From contig NZ_BOPH01000145.1 of the NCBI RefSeq assembly GCF_016863655.1, positions 1 to 64,000 on the forward strand: DNA of 64,000 nt, in the 5' to 3' direction. Below the pieces are notes generated by a model that made no database searches, was not told where the DNA came from, and saw only the letters and a list, made by a program, of their open reading frames with translations. The position numbers and the translations under genes were made by a program. This DNA comes from Virgisporangium ochraceum. GTDB lineage: Bacteria; Actinomycetota; Actinomycetes; Mycobacteriales; Micromonosporaceae. Below are positions 53,895 through 63,175 of the stretch, one piece after another. Every line of letters starts with the position of its first letter. Position 1 is the stretch's first letter.

Positions 53895-54482
53895 ATGCGT
53901 GACGGTTGGGAGAGCGCGTGCCTGCGCTACCGGCACCTCGCCACCGGCGGGAACCTCGCCGAGCACCCGCCGCAGGGTGGCCTGCGTCTGCTCGCCGACG
54001 AGTCGAGCTACTCCGAGGCGATGCTCGGTTACGCCCGCTTCTACGGTCACAACCCGACCGACCTGTTCATCGCGGCCGGTCCTGGAATCGTCAACCGCGC
54101 TGTCGGCCGTCGGGTGGACGAGATGGCGACGCCCGCCTGGCGTGACCACACCCAGGCCCGCAGCGTCCTCACCGACCGTCGGATCCTCGTCGATGCGCAC
54201 GGGCACTGGCGGACCTTCCCGCACGACCGTCTCCTCGAGCTCACCGGCGACGGACGCTGGACGTTCGTCATGCGCTTCGAGGGCGACGAACCGCTGATGC
54301 TGTACGGACCGTGGGCACCGTTCTTCATGGTCGCCACCGCGTGGCTCCTGTACGGACCCGGCGGGCTGCGTCTGCCCGCACTGGCCGGCATCGCCGCCGC
54401 CGAGCGCGGGTGGGCCGAGCACCCGGACTCCGACCCGTCGATGCCACCCGGTGACGACGAGGACGAGGACGAGGACGGCTGA
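53895..54482 (+). CDS. Hypothetical protein with acidic tail
   Basis: This 195-aa protein starts at ATG 53895. It has a globular body with GPWAPFFMVATAWLLYGP near residue 135 and an acidic tail DDEDEDEDG. The middle, TQARSVLTDRRILVDAHGHW, then RTFPHDRLLELT, resembles the bacterial PH-like domains (YcxB/PH-like), which is a weak hint. No signal peptide is present. It may be preceded by a short gene in the same frame, but no other start is better. Confidence 0.6.
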   Translation: MRDGWESACLRYRHLATGGNLAEHPPQGGLRLLADESSYSEAMLGYARFYGHNPTDLFIAAGPGIVNRAVGRRVDEMATPAWRDHTQARSVLTDRRILVDAHGHWRTFPHDRLLELTGDGRWTFVMRFEGDEPLMLYGPWAPFFMVATAWLLYGPGGLRLPALAGIAAAERGWAEHPDSDPSMPPGDDEDEDEDG

Positions 54483-54593
54483 GCGGGAGGCGCGATGTGG
54501 CGACGGCGGCACAGGCGGCAGGAACCGACCGAGGTGATCGAGCGGGCGTCCGTCCTGTCGTCCCGGTCGGTGCCTGTTCGGGGCGGAAGGCGG

Positions 54594-55382
54594 CTACACC
54601 TTGCGGGCGACCCCGCAGTAGACGTTTAGCTTGCGGGGATCGGTCCCCGGGTCGGGCCGCCACAGCGGGGTCGGTACGACCCCGGGCTCGACCAGTTCGA
54701 GACCGTGGAAGAAGCCGCGGATCTGGTCGGGCGTGCGCAGGTGGTAGTCGGCGCCGCCGCTGCGGGCGGTGTTGACGGCCTCGATCGACTCGGGCGTCAC
54801 CACGCTGTCGTTGATCACCAGGTAGCTGCCGACCGGAACCGCGTCGACGAAGCGGTCGACGATCTCGCCGGGACCGGGATCGTCGGTGTCGGCGACGTTG
54901 CCCAGGATCCCCAGCATCATCACCGCGACCGGCTGCGAGAAGTCCAGGGTCGCGGCCGCCGCCTCCAGCACGGCGTCCGGCCGGCGGACGTCGGCGTCGA
55001 CGTAGTCGGTGACGCCCTCGGCACTGCCGGTCAGCAGGGCCCGCGCGTGGACCAGGACCAGCGGGTCGTTGTCCATGTACACGATCTTGGACTCGGGCGC
55101 GATCCCCTGCGCCACGTCGTGGGTGTTGTCGGCCGTCGGCAGGCCGGTGCCGAGGTCCAGGAACTGGCGGATGCCGACCTCGCCGGCCAGGAAGCGCACG
55201 ACGCGACCGAGGAAGGCGCGCGACGCCACGGCGACCTCGACGACGTCGGGGTAGACCTGCCTCACCTGGTCGCCGACCGCCCGGTCAGCGGCGAAGTTGT
55301 CCTTGCCGCCCAACCAGTAGTTCCAGATCCGGGCGCTGTGCGGCACCTCGACGTTGAGTCGCGACGACACGTCCTGGTCCAT
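54594..55382 (-). CDS. DUF574-type SAM-dependent methyltransferase
   Basis: This 262-aa protein starts at ATG 55382 (MDQDVSSRL). It belongs to the actinobacterial DUF574/Methyltransf_19 group: RIWNYWLGGKDNFAADRAVG, VGIRQFLDLGTGLPTADNTH (SAM-binding motif), SKIVYMDNDPLVLVHARALL and YHLRTPDQIRGFFHGLELVE. These occur in dozens of copies in streptomycetes and relatives. The substrates are mostly unknown. The small hypothetical gene at 53895 is convergent. The upstream frame extension (25 residues) lacks conservation. Confidence 0.9.
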   Translation of the reverse strand: MDQDVSSRLNVEVPHSARIWNYWLGGKDNFAADRAVGDQVRQVYPDVVEVAVASRAFLGRVVRFLAGEVGIRQFLDLGTGLPTADNTHDVAQGIAPESKIVYMDNDPLVLVHARALLTGSAEGVTDYVDADVRRPDAVLEAAAATLDFSQPVAVMMLGILGNVADTDDPGPGEIVDRFVDAVPVGSYLVINDSVVTPESIEAVNTARSGGADYHLRTPDQIRGFFHGLELVEPGVVPTPLWRPDPGTDPRKLNVYCGVARKV

Positions 55383-55470
55383 CACGATGCCCCTTCGTGG
55401 CGCGGTGGTCTGGATCGGAGCATACCGATGCCGGTACCGCCGTAGCGGCACCGGCACCGGGCCGCCGTGG

Positions 55471-56258
55471 CTACCGGGTGGACTCGCGGTTGAAGAGCCG
55501 CTTCGACCACAGGTACCCGCCCGCCGCGATCACCGCGCACCACGCCACGCCGATCGCCGCGCTGTTGCCGATCGGCGTGCCCATCAGCAGACCGCGGATC
55601 GTCTCGATCAGCGGGGTGAACGGCTGGTACTCGGCGAACCAGCGCAGCGCCGTGGGCATCGAGTCGGTCGGGACGAAGCCGCTGCCGAGGAACGGCAGGA
55701 GGACCAGCGGCAGCCCGACGTTGCTCGACGACTCCACGGTCCTGCTGGCGAGACCGAGCGCGACCGCCAGCCAGATGAAGGCGAACGACATCAGGGCGAG
55801 CATGCCGGCCAGCGCGAGCCAGTCACCGGGTCCCGCGGTGGGCCGGAACCCGATCGCGACGGCGACGCCCGTGACCAGCGCGACACCGAGCACGGTCTGG
55901 ACCAGGCTGCCGAGCACGTGCCCGGTCAGCACCGACACGCGCGCGATGGCCATGGTGCGGAACCGGTCGACGATGCCCTCGGTCATGTCCATCGTCACGG
56001 AGATCGAGGTGCCCTGCACCACGGCGGTGATCGTCATGAGGAGGATCGCCGGGGTGACGTAGTTGACGTACTCCGCGCGGCCGCCCGACGGGCTGCCGAT
56101 CCCGGCGCCGAGGGTGCCGCCGAACACGTAGACGAACAGGAGGAGGAAGACGATCGGCATGCCGACGAGGGTCAGCGTCATGCCCGGGTAGCGCAGCATG
56201 CGCTTGAGGTTGCGGCGCAGCATCGTCGCCGAGTCGATCAGCGGGTAGGTGAGAGTGC

Positions 56259-56262
<4 letters not shown>
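55471..56262 (-). CDS. ABC-2 type transporter permease (DrrB-like)
   Basis: This 263-aa permease has six membrane helices: after an N-terminal cytoplasmic part (SATMLRRNLKRMLRYPGMTL) come TLVGMPIVFLLLFVYVFG, YVNYVTPAILLMTITAVVQG and VTMDMTEGIVDRFRTMAIAR, which is the DrrB/ABC2 signature region. It starts at ATG 56262, overlapping the stop of the ATPase gene by four bases (56259-56262), so subunit synthesis is coupled. It exports a hydrophobic compound, possibly an antibiotic, but the substrate is unknown. Confidence 0.93.
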
Positions 56263-57187
<925 letters not shown>

Positions 57188-57188
<1 letters not shown>

Positions 57189-58021
57189 TAGTTCCCTTCG
57201 GAGGAGCGGCGGACGGTGATGTCGCCGAAGCCGGTGTGTGCGCGGATGTCGAGGGTGTGACCGGGTGCCGGCTCGATCGCGTTCTGCACGCGTCCATGAC
57301 CGGTCTTGAGGGTGAAGCGGGCGGCGGACCCGGCGGCGACGCCGATCTCCAGGTCCCCGGCGGACGTGCGCACCGTGACCGCGTCGCGCGCGACCTCGCC
57401 GATGCGGATGGTGCCGTTGGAGGTCTTCGCGTCCACGGCGGCCTCGGCCCGGCCGACCGAGATGTCGCCGTTGGACGACCGCACCCGCAGCGCGCCGGTG
57501 ACGGTGCCGAGGTCGGTGGGCCCGTTGGCGTTCTCCACGACCGCGGCCCCGTCGATCTCGCTGATCCGCACCCGGCCGCTGCCGGTCGCGACCTCGGCGT
57601 CGCCGACGACCCGCTCGACGGTGACGTGGCCGGTCGTGTCGAGCCGGAGCCGGCCGGTCCGGCCGAGGTGGAAGTGTCCGGCGGAGGTCGTGAAGCGGTA
57701 CTCCCCCAGCACGCCCGTGCTGCCGACGTCGCCGGCCGCCATCTCGCCGCGCACCGTCGAGCCGGTCGGCAGCTCGACGAGCACGGCGACCGAGTGCGTC
57801 CGCCGGGAGAGGTCGAGGGTCCGCGGCCCGCGGACGCTCAGGGTGCCGTCGACGAACTCGACCCGCGTGCGCTGCGCGGCCCGCACGTCGGAGTCGTCCG
57901 ACGCGTTGCTCGGCCGCACCTCGACGACGGTGTCGGTGCGGTCACTCGCCGCGATCCGGACGTCGCCGACGGACAGGTCGATTCTGAGGGAGATCGGGTC
58001 GGGGGTGGTGAAGACCGGCAT
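57188..58021 (-). CDS. DUF4097-family beta-helix protein
   Basis: This 277-aa protein starts at ATG 58021 with an AGGAG ribosome site. It consists of repeating beta strands with many Val, Thr and Gly (GHVTVERVVGDAEVATGSGR, AVDAKTSNGTIRIGEVARDA, TGFGDITVRRSSEGN), characteristic of the DUF4097/DUF4098 bactofilin-like right-handed beta-helix family. It is the first gene of an operon with the ABC transporter and is divergent from an AfsR-like regulator gene. The family's function is unknown; it may act in signal sensing or as a cofactor of the exporter. Confidence 0.88.
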
Positions 58022-58032
58022 CGTGTGCTCCT

Positions 58033-58066
58033 GTTCTCGGTGGCAGGTTCTCGGTGACACGAGAAC
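58033..58066. promoter_or_regulatory. Direct and inverted repeats upstream of DUF4097 operon
   Basis: gttctcggtg occurs twice (58033-58042 and 58047-58056), 14 bp apart. The second copy forms an inverted repeat with cgagaac at 58060-58066 (loop gtgaca). The site lies between the start codons of the DUF4097 operon (58021, minus) and the AfsR-like regulator (58157, plus), a likely binding site for that regulator or its partner. SARP proteins bind direct repeats, but usually with spacing near 11 or 22 bp. Confidence 0.45.
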
Positions 58067-58156
58067 GATGGCCGGCGGCGCTGACACGGCACTGAGCGCG
58101 CGCAGACAGCGGCGGTGGCCGCCTGTCAGCGCGTGCCGGTCTGCGATCATGCGCGG

Positions 58157-61100
58157 GTGCGCGTTGAGCTTCTCGGTCCCCTCGCCGTCGTCGCCGACGA
58201 CGCCGCGCCCGTGGACGTGCCCGGTGCCCGGCTGAAGATGCTGCTGGCGCGGCTCGCCCTGGAGGCGGGCCGCCCGGTACACCCCGACACGCTCGTCGAC
58301 GATCTGTGGGGCGAGCAGGCGCCGTCCGGAACCGCGGCGGCGCTGCAGGCGCTGGTGTCGCGGCTGCGGCGGGTGCTGGGCGGCGCCGGCGCGGTGGAGC
58401 TCGCGGCGGGCGGCTACCGGCTCGCGGTGGAGGCCGCCGACGTCGACGCGCACCGGTTCGAGGAGCTGGCCGGCCGGGGACGACGGGAACTGGCCGCGGG
58501 CCGGCCGGAGGACGCCGCCGCCACGCTGGAGGCCGCGGCCCGGCTGTGGCGGGGTCCGGCGCTGTCCGACGTCCTCGACGCGACGTTCGCCCGCAACGCC
58601 GCCACCCGGCTGCAGGAGGTACGGGCGGGTGCGGACGAGGACCGGTTCGAGGCGGAGCTGCGGCTGGGCCGGCACGCGGAGGTCCTCGCCGACCTGGGCA
58701 CAGCGGCCGCGGAGCGCCCGCTCGGCGAGCGGCTGGCCGCCCTGCGGATGCGGGCGCTGGCGGCGGCCGGGCGGCAGTCGGACGCCCTCGCCGTCTTCGA
58801 GGAGATGCGGGTGCGCCTCGGCGACGAGCTCGGCGTCGACCCGTCCCCCGAGCTGCGGGAGGTGCACCTGGGGCTGCTGCGCGGCGAGCTGGAGCGCCCC
58901 GCGGCCCGGCCCCTGCCGGCGCAGCCGAGCCGGCTGCCGGCGAGCGTCAGCACGTTCGTCGGGCGCGAGGAGGAGCTGACCACCCTGTCCCGTTTGATGT
59001 CCGGGTCACGCCTGGTGACGATCGTCGGGCCGGGCGGGGCCGGCAAGACCCGGCTGGCGCTCGAGGGCGCCCGGTCGGTCCCACGGGTGTGGTTCGTCCC
59101 GCTGGCCGGCCTGACCGAGCCCGGCGGGCTCGCCGACGCCGTCGTGGGTGTGGTGGGTTCCTCCGGCGGCCGGCTGTACGACGGAGGGCAACCGGCGTCG
59201 GCCGTCGACCGGCTGGCCGAGCTGCTCGACGTCGGCGACGCCCTGCTGCTGCTGGACAACTGCGAGCACCTCGTCGACGCGTCCGCCGCGCTGGCCGACG
59301 AGCTGCTGCGCCGCCTGCCGCAGCTGCGGATCCTGGCCACGAGCCGGGAGCCGCTCGCCATCACCGGCGAGGCGCTGTGCCACCTCGGTCCGCTGGCGCT
59401 GCCCACCGCCGAGCCGGACCTCGCGGAGGCGGGGCGGGCGGCGGCGGTGCGGCTGTTCGTCGACCGCGCGGCCGGGGTGCGCCCGGGTTTCGCCTTCGAC
59501 GAGTCCACTGTGGACGACGTGGTGGAGGTCTGCCGGCGGCTCGACGGGATGCCGCTCGCCCTGGAGCTCGCCGCCGCGAAGCTGCGCTCGATGCGGATCG
59601 ACCAGGTGGCGCGCCGGCTCGACGACCGGTTCCGGCTGCTCACCTCCGGCAGCCGGGCGGCCCTGCCCCGCCAGCGCACGCTGCTCGCGATGGTCGAGTG
59701 GAGCTGGGACCTGCTCGACGAGTCCGAGCGGACCCTGGCCCGCCGGCTGGCCGTGTTCCCCGGCGGGGCCGACCTGCCCGCGCTGGAGGCGGTGTGCGCA
59801 GACGTGTCGCTGCCGGCCGACGACGTGCTCTACGTGGTCGACGCCCTGGTGGAGAAGTCCATCGTGCAGCAGGTCGGCGACCGGTACCGGATGCTGGAGA
59901 CCGTCCGCGCCTACATGGCCGGACACCGCACCGAGGACGTCTCGGGCCGGTTCGCCGCCTACTACCTGGACCTGGCCGAGCGGCACGAGCCGAGGCTGCG
60001 CACCCGGGAGCAGCTCGACGCGATCGCGGTCTTCGACGCCGAGCAGGACAACCTGGTCGCCGCGCTGCGCGTCACCCTCGACGCCCGCGACGCGGCGACG
60101 GCCTACCGGTTCGTGAAGGCGCTGTTCTGGTACTGGGCGAACCGTGGCCTGAACACCCAGCTGGAGACGTTCACCGGCGCGCTGCTGCAGCTCGGTGACG
60201 ACGTGCCGCCGCAGGCCAGGCGCGCGTTCGAGCTGCTGCGGTCGGCGTCCGGCGCGCGCGAGGTCCACCCGGCGCGCCTGTTGTGGATCACGCAGCACGC
60301 CTTCTCCTCCCGGGCCGACGACCATGTCGAGCAGGCGCTGGACTCGCCCGACCCGTGGGTCCGCGCCACCGCGAACTGGGCGCACAACTTCACCCTGGTC
60401 GAGGCCGGCGACCTCGACGGCGGCCTGCGCGCCCGCGAGCTGGCGCTGCGGGGCTTCGAGGAGGTCGGCGACCGCTGGGGCATCGTCATGGGTCTCCTCG
60501 CGCAGGGTCGCGGCCCGTCGCTGCGCGGCGACTTCGCCACGTCGGTCGCGTTGTTCGAACGCGCCGTCGCGGTCAGTGCCGAACTGGGGACCGAGGACTA
60601 CCTCTACTGGACCAGGAACCGCCTGGCCCGCGAGCGCATGCGCGCCGGCGACCTGGAGGGCTCGTGGCGCGACCTGAGCGCGATGCGCGAGCGGACGGCC
60701 GCGCTCGGCCACCGGCGCCGCGACGCGGGCCTGCTGTTCAGTGTCGCCAACTGGCAGCGCCGCGCGGGCGAGCTGGACGCGTCCGAGGCGAGCCTGGACT
60801 CGCTCGAGGCGCAGGTCCACCGGCTTCCGTACCCCGAGCACATGGCCCGCGACCTGATCGCCGGCACCAGGATGATGAACCGCCTCATGGACCGCGACGC
60901 GCCGGCGGCCCGGGCCCTGCTGCCGAACGCCGTCCGCCCGAACTTCACGCGTGCGCAGAGCAACGGCCTGGCGTGGGCCGCGGAGCAGGTGGGGGAACTG
61001 CTGGCCCTGGAGGACCGTCCGGCGGAGGCCGCCACCGCGCTGGGGCTGAGCGAGGCCATCCGGGGCGCGTTCGACCATGGTGAGCCGGTGCTGCGGGTCC

Positions 61101-61222
61101 TGGTGGAGTCCCTGGTCGACCGGCTCGGCGACGCCGGCTACCGGGAGGCGTACGCCCACGGCGCCGGCCTGGCGAGGCCGGTGGCCCTGGACCGCCTGGC
61201 CTCGCTGACCGGCCGGGCGTAG
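58157..61222 (+). CDS. AfsR/SARP-type large regulator
   Basis: This 1021-aa protein starts at GTG 58157 (VRVELLGPLAVV). Order of domains: OmpR-like winged helix (about 1-95, VPGARLKMLLARLALEAGRP), BTAD (about 100-245, with YRLAVEAADVDAHRFEELAG), NB-ARC ATPase with Walker A GPGGAGKT at about 291-298 and Walker B LLLLDNCEHLV near 364-374, the LDGMPLALELAAAKLR box, a winged helix, and a tetratricopeptide-like C-terminal third. The layout is that of large SARP regulators controlling antibiotic or morphological genes. It is divergent from the DUF4097-DrrAB operon, its most likely target. Confidence 0.93.
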   Translation: MRVELLGPLAVVADDAAPVDVPGARLKMLLARLALEAGRPVHPDTLVDDLWGEQAPSGTAAALQALVSRLRRVLGGAGAVELAAGGYRLAVEAADVDAHRFEELAGRGRRELAAGRPEDAAATLEAAARLWRGPALSDVLDATFARNAATRLQEVRAGADEDRFEAELRLGRHAEVLADLGTAAAERPLGERLAALRMRALAAAGRQSDALAVFEEMRVRLGDELGVDPSPELREVHLGLLRGELERPAARPLPAQPSRLPASVSTFVGREEELTTLSRLMSGSRLVTIVGPGGAGKTRLALEGARSVPRVWFVPLAGLTEPGGLADAVVGVVGSSGGRLYDGGQPASAVDRLAELLDVGDALLLLDNCEHLVDASAALADELLRRLPQLRILATSREPLAITGEALCHLGPLALPTAEPDLAEAGRAAAVRLFVDRAAGVRPGFAFDESTVDDVVEVCRRLDGMPLALELAAAKLRSMRIDQVARRLDDRFRLLTSGSRAALPRQRTLLAMVEWSWDLLDESERTLARRLAVFPGGADLPALEAVCADVSLPADDVLYVVDALVEKSIVQQVGDRYRMLETVRAYMAGHRTEDVSGRFAAYYLDLAERHEPRLRTREQLDAIAVFDAEQDNLVAALRVTLDARDAATAYRFVKALFWYWANRGLNTQLETFTGALLQLGDDVPPQARRAFELLRSASGAREVHPARLLWITQHAFSSRADDHVEQALDSPDPWVRATANWAHNFTLVEAGDLDGGLRARELALRGFEEVGDRWGIVMGLLAQGRGPSLRGDFATSVALFERAVAVSAELGTEDYLYWTRNRLARERMRAGDLEGSWRDLSAMRERTAALGHRRRDAGLLFSVANWQRRAGELDASEASLDSLEAQVHRLPYPEHMARDLIAGTRMMNRLMDRDAPAARALLPNAVRPNFTRAQSNGLAWAAEQVGELLALEDRPAEAATALGLSEAIRGAFDHGEPVLRVLVESLVDRLGDAGYREAYAHGAGLARPVALDRLASLTGRA

Positions 61223-61223
61223 C

Positions 61224-61260
61224 GGGGTTTTCCCCACCCGGTACCGGGGATTTCCCCACC
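61224..61260. repeat. 15-bp direct repeat before serine hydrolase
   Basis: ggggttttccccacc (61224-61238) and ggggatttccccacc (61246-61260) are direct repeats differing at one base, separated by seven bases. Each contains the near-palindrome ggggNtttcccc. The tandem arrangement right after the regulator gene and 86 bp before the hydrolase gene suggests an operator, though a terminator role for the regulator gene cannot be excluded. Confidence 0.45.
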
Positions 61261-61345
61261 ATGAGCCGGCTGCTGGCCGGATGGAGGCGGGCGCGCGTTC
61301 TTCGTAGCTTGAGGAAAACCTCATTCGAGCTGTTCGGGAGACGAC

Positions 61346-62542
61346 ATGTTCCGCACCGGGATCACGGTGACCACGTTGGCGAGCGCGTTGGCGAGTGCGT
61401 TGGTGGGTGCGGTGGCGAGTGCGGTGGCTCTGCTGCTGCTGACCGGAGGCGTCGCACACGCCACCGGCACCCGGCACCGCTACGACCAGGCGCAGTTGCA
61501 GCGCGACCTCGACGCCATCCACGACACCGGGGTCTCGGGCGTGCTCGCCGAGGTCACCATCGGGTCGCGCCGCCTGCGCGGTACCGCCGGCGTCGCCGAC
61601 CTCGACGCGGGCGGGCCGGTCGCCGCCGACGGCTACTTCCGGATGGGCAGCAACACCAAGACGTTCGTGGCGGTGGTGGTGCTGCAACTGGTCGCGGAGG
61701 GCCGGCTCTCGCTCGACGACCCGGTCGAGCGCTGGCTTCCCGGTCTGGTCGCCGGCAACGGCAACGACGGCGCGGCCGTCACCGTCCGCCAGCTGCTCCA
61801 GCACACCAGCGGGCTCCACGACTACACCGACGACCTGCTCGCCCGGATCGGCTCGGTCGAGGACTACCAGCGGTTCCGGTACGAGAGGTTCACCCCGCAC
61901 CAGCTGGTCGCCATGGCGATGGCGCACGGGCCCGACTTCGCACCCGGCCGGGGCTGGAAATACTCCAACACCAACTACGTCCTCGCCGGACTGGTCATCG
62001 GCAGGGTCACCGGCCGCGACTGGGCCCGCGAGGTCCGCGACCGCGTCGTCCGCCCGCTCGGTCTGCGGCACACCTACGCTCCCGGCGACGCCACCGACCT
62101 GCCCGGCCCGCACGCCGCCGCCTACCTCTACTTCGACCGCGACACGCCGATCGAGACCGCCGACGCCAGCGTGACGTGGGCCGACGCCGCCGGCGCGCTG
62201 GTGACCACCGCCTCCGACCTGAGCCGGTTCTGGTCCGCCGTCGGCCGGGGCACGCTCCTGCGGGCCGCGCAGGCGAAGCAGATGCGCACCACCGTCGCGG
62301 GCAGCACGTTCGAGGAGGAGCGGCCGGGCGGCCGCTACGGGCTGGGCATCGAGTGGGCACCGCTGTCGTGCGGTGGCGGCTACTGGAGCCACGCCGGCGA
62401 CATGCCCGGCTTCAGTACCCGGACGGGCGTCAGCGCCGACGGACGCAGGACCGTCGTCATCTCCACGTCGACCTCCGCCGAGTCCCCGGTGGACCGGGCC
62501 GCGTTCGCGATGATCGACCACGCACTGTGCGGCATCGGATAG
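61346..62542 (+). CDS. Secreted serine hydrolase (beta-lactamase/DD-peptidase fold)
   Basis: This 398-aa protein starts at ATG 61346 (GGGAG upstream). The signal peptide (residues 1-38, with an Ala-Leu-rich repeat SALASALVGAVASAVALLL) ends near AHA. The catalytic SxxK is SNTK at 102-105 (FRMGSNTKTFVAVVVL), and the tyrosine motif YSN is at 206-208 (GWKYSNTNYVLAGL). The third motif is HAG (near residue 351, SHAGDMPGFSTR). This fits class C beta-lactamase-like D-alanyl-D-alanine carboxypeptidases or esterases. Extracytoplasmic. The upstream pair of direct repeats may regulate it. Confidence 0.93.
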   Translation: MFRTGITVTTLASALASALVGAVASAVALLLLTGGVAHATGTRHRYDQAQLQRDLDAIHDTGVSGVLAEVTIGSRRLRGTAGVADLDAGGPVAADGYFRMGSNTKTFVAVVVLQLVAEGRLSLDDPVERWLPGLVAGNGNDGAAVTVRQLLQHTSGLHDYTDDLLARIGSVEDYQRFRYERFTPHQLVAMAMAHGPDFAPGRGWKYSNTNYVLAGLVIGRVTGRDWAREVRDRVVRPLGLRHTYAPGDATDLPGPHAAAYLYFDRDTPIETADASVTWADAAGALVTTASDLSRFWSAVGRGTLLRAAQAKQMRTTVAGSTFEEERPGGRYGLGIEWAPLSCGGGYWSHAGDMPGFSTRTGVSADGRRTVVISTSTSAESPVDRAAFAMIDHALCGIG

Positions 62543-62571
62543 CCCGCACACCCACGAGCCATCCGAGCCAC

Positions 62572-62607
62572 CCGACGACGCGAGGCCCTGGCGCCTCGCG
62601 TCGTCGG
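62572..62607 (+). terminator. 15-bp hairpin after serine hydrolase
   Basis: ccgacgacgcgaggc (62572-62586) and gcctcgcgtcgtcgg (62593-62607) form a perfect stem with the 6-nt loop cctggc, 30 bp past the hydrolase stop and before the convergent membrane protein gene. It probably ends both transcripts. Confidence 0.8.
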
Positions 62608-62657
62608 CCCACGCCCTACCCCGTCGGGCCCGTCGGCCGTGGTCGGGGGGTCGTCGG

Positions 62658-63056
62658 CTACCGGCCGGTGTCGGTGGGGGTAGCGGTGTCGGTGGGGGTA
62701 GCGGTGCCGGTGGGGGTAGCGGTGCCGGTGGGGGTAGCGGTGCCGGTGTCGGTGGGGGCAGCGGTGGCAGCGTCGGCCGCGTCGGGTGCCGGTGTGCGGG
62801 CCTTGTCGCGCCTGCGGTTGCGGGCCGACCGGAGCTTTCCCACCAGCGCGGCGCCGACGCCAGCCGCGACGGCGATCTTCAGGGCCGTCGCGGTCCACCC
62901 GAGGCCCTTGAGGGTGAGCCAGAGCGCGACCGGCGAGGGGCGGTTGTCGTGCCACCGGATCGAGATCACGAGAACCGTCACCGCCAGGGCGGTGCCGCCC
63001 AGCAGAAGCAACACACGGGCGATCGGAGTACCGCCGAGCTGTCGTATCGTTCGCAT
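62658..63056 (-). CDS. Small membrane protein with TATPTG repeat tail
   Basis: This 132-aa protein starts at ATG 63056 (MRTIRQLGGTPIARVLLLLG). It has two membrane helices (about 12-32 and 47-70) and a basic stretch KLRSARNRRRDKART, then a cytoplasmic or external low-complexity C-terminus made of TATPTG/TATPTD units. The repeat is encoded by an 18-bp tandem array at 62665-62760 and can change length by slippage. The ribosome site is not obvious. No family is recognised. A divergent neighbour lies outside the window. Confidence 0.65.
   Translation of the reverse strand: MRTIRQLGGTPIARVLLLLGGTALAVTVLVISIRWHDNRPSPVALWLTLKGLGWTATALKIAVAAGVGAALVGKLRSARNRRRDKARTPAPDAADAATAAPTDTGTATPTGTATPTGTATPTDTATPTDTGR
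62665..62760. repeat. 18-bp tandem repeat in coding tail
   Basis: Four successive 18-bp units (62665-62682, 62683-62700, 62701-62718, 62719-62736) of ccggtgtcggtgggggta type and a final 24-bp longer unit to 62760. The reading frame is kept. On the minus strand it codes for the TATPTG-like hexapeptide repeat. Confidence 0.85.
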
Positions 63057-63175
63057 GGATACGACAGTGGGCGATGCACCCGGCCGGGTCGAGTGTGAGT
63101 CGGATTCCGGGCAGCACATCATTGTCCCACAACGGTTCCGGGCGCGATTCATCCACTGTGGACACACCGGTGGTG

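Noticed and set aside
59006..62551. Very long antisense frame over the AfsR-like regulator and hydrolase
   Set aside because: It crosses two real genes and an intergenic hairpin, which a real gene would not do, and has low-complexity composition.
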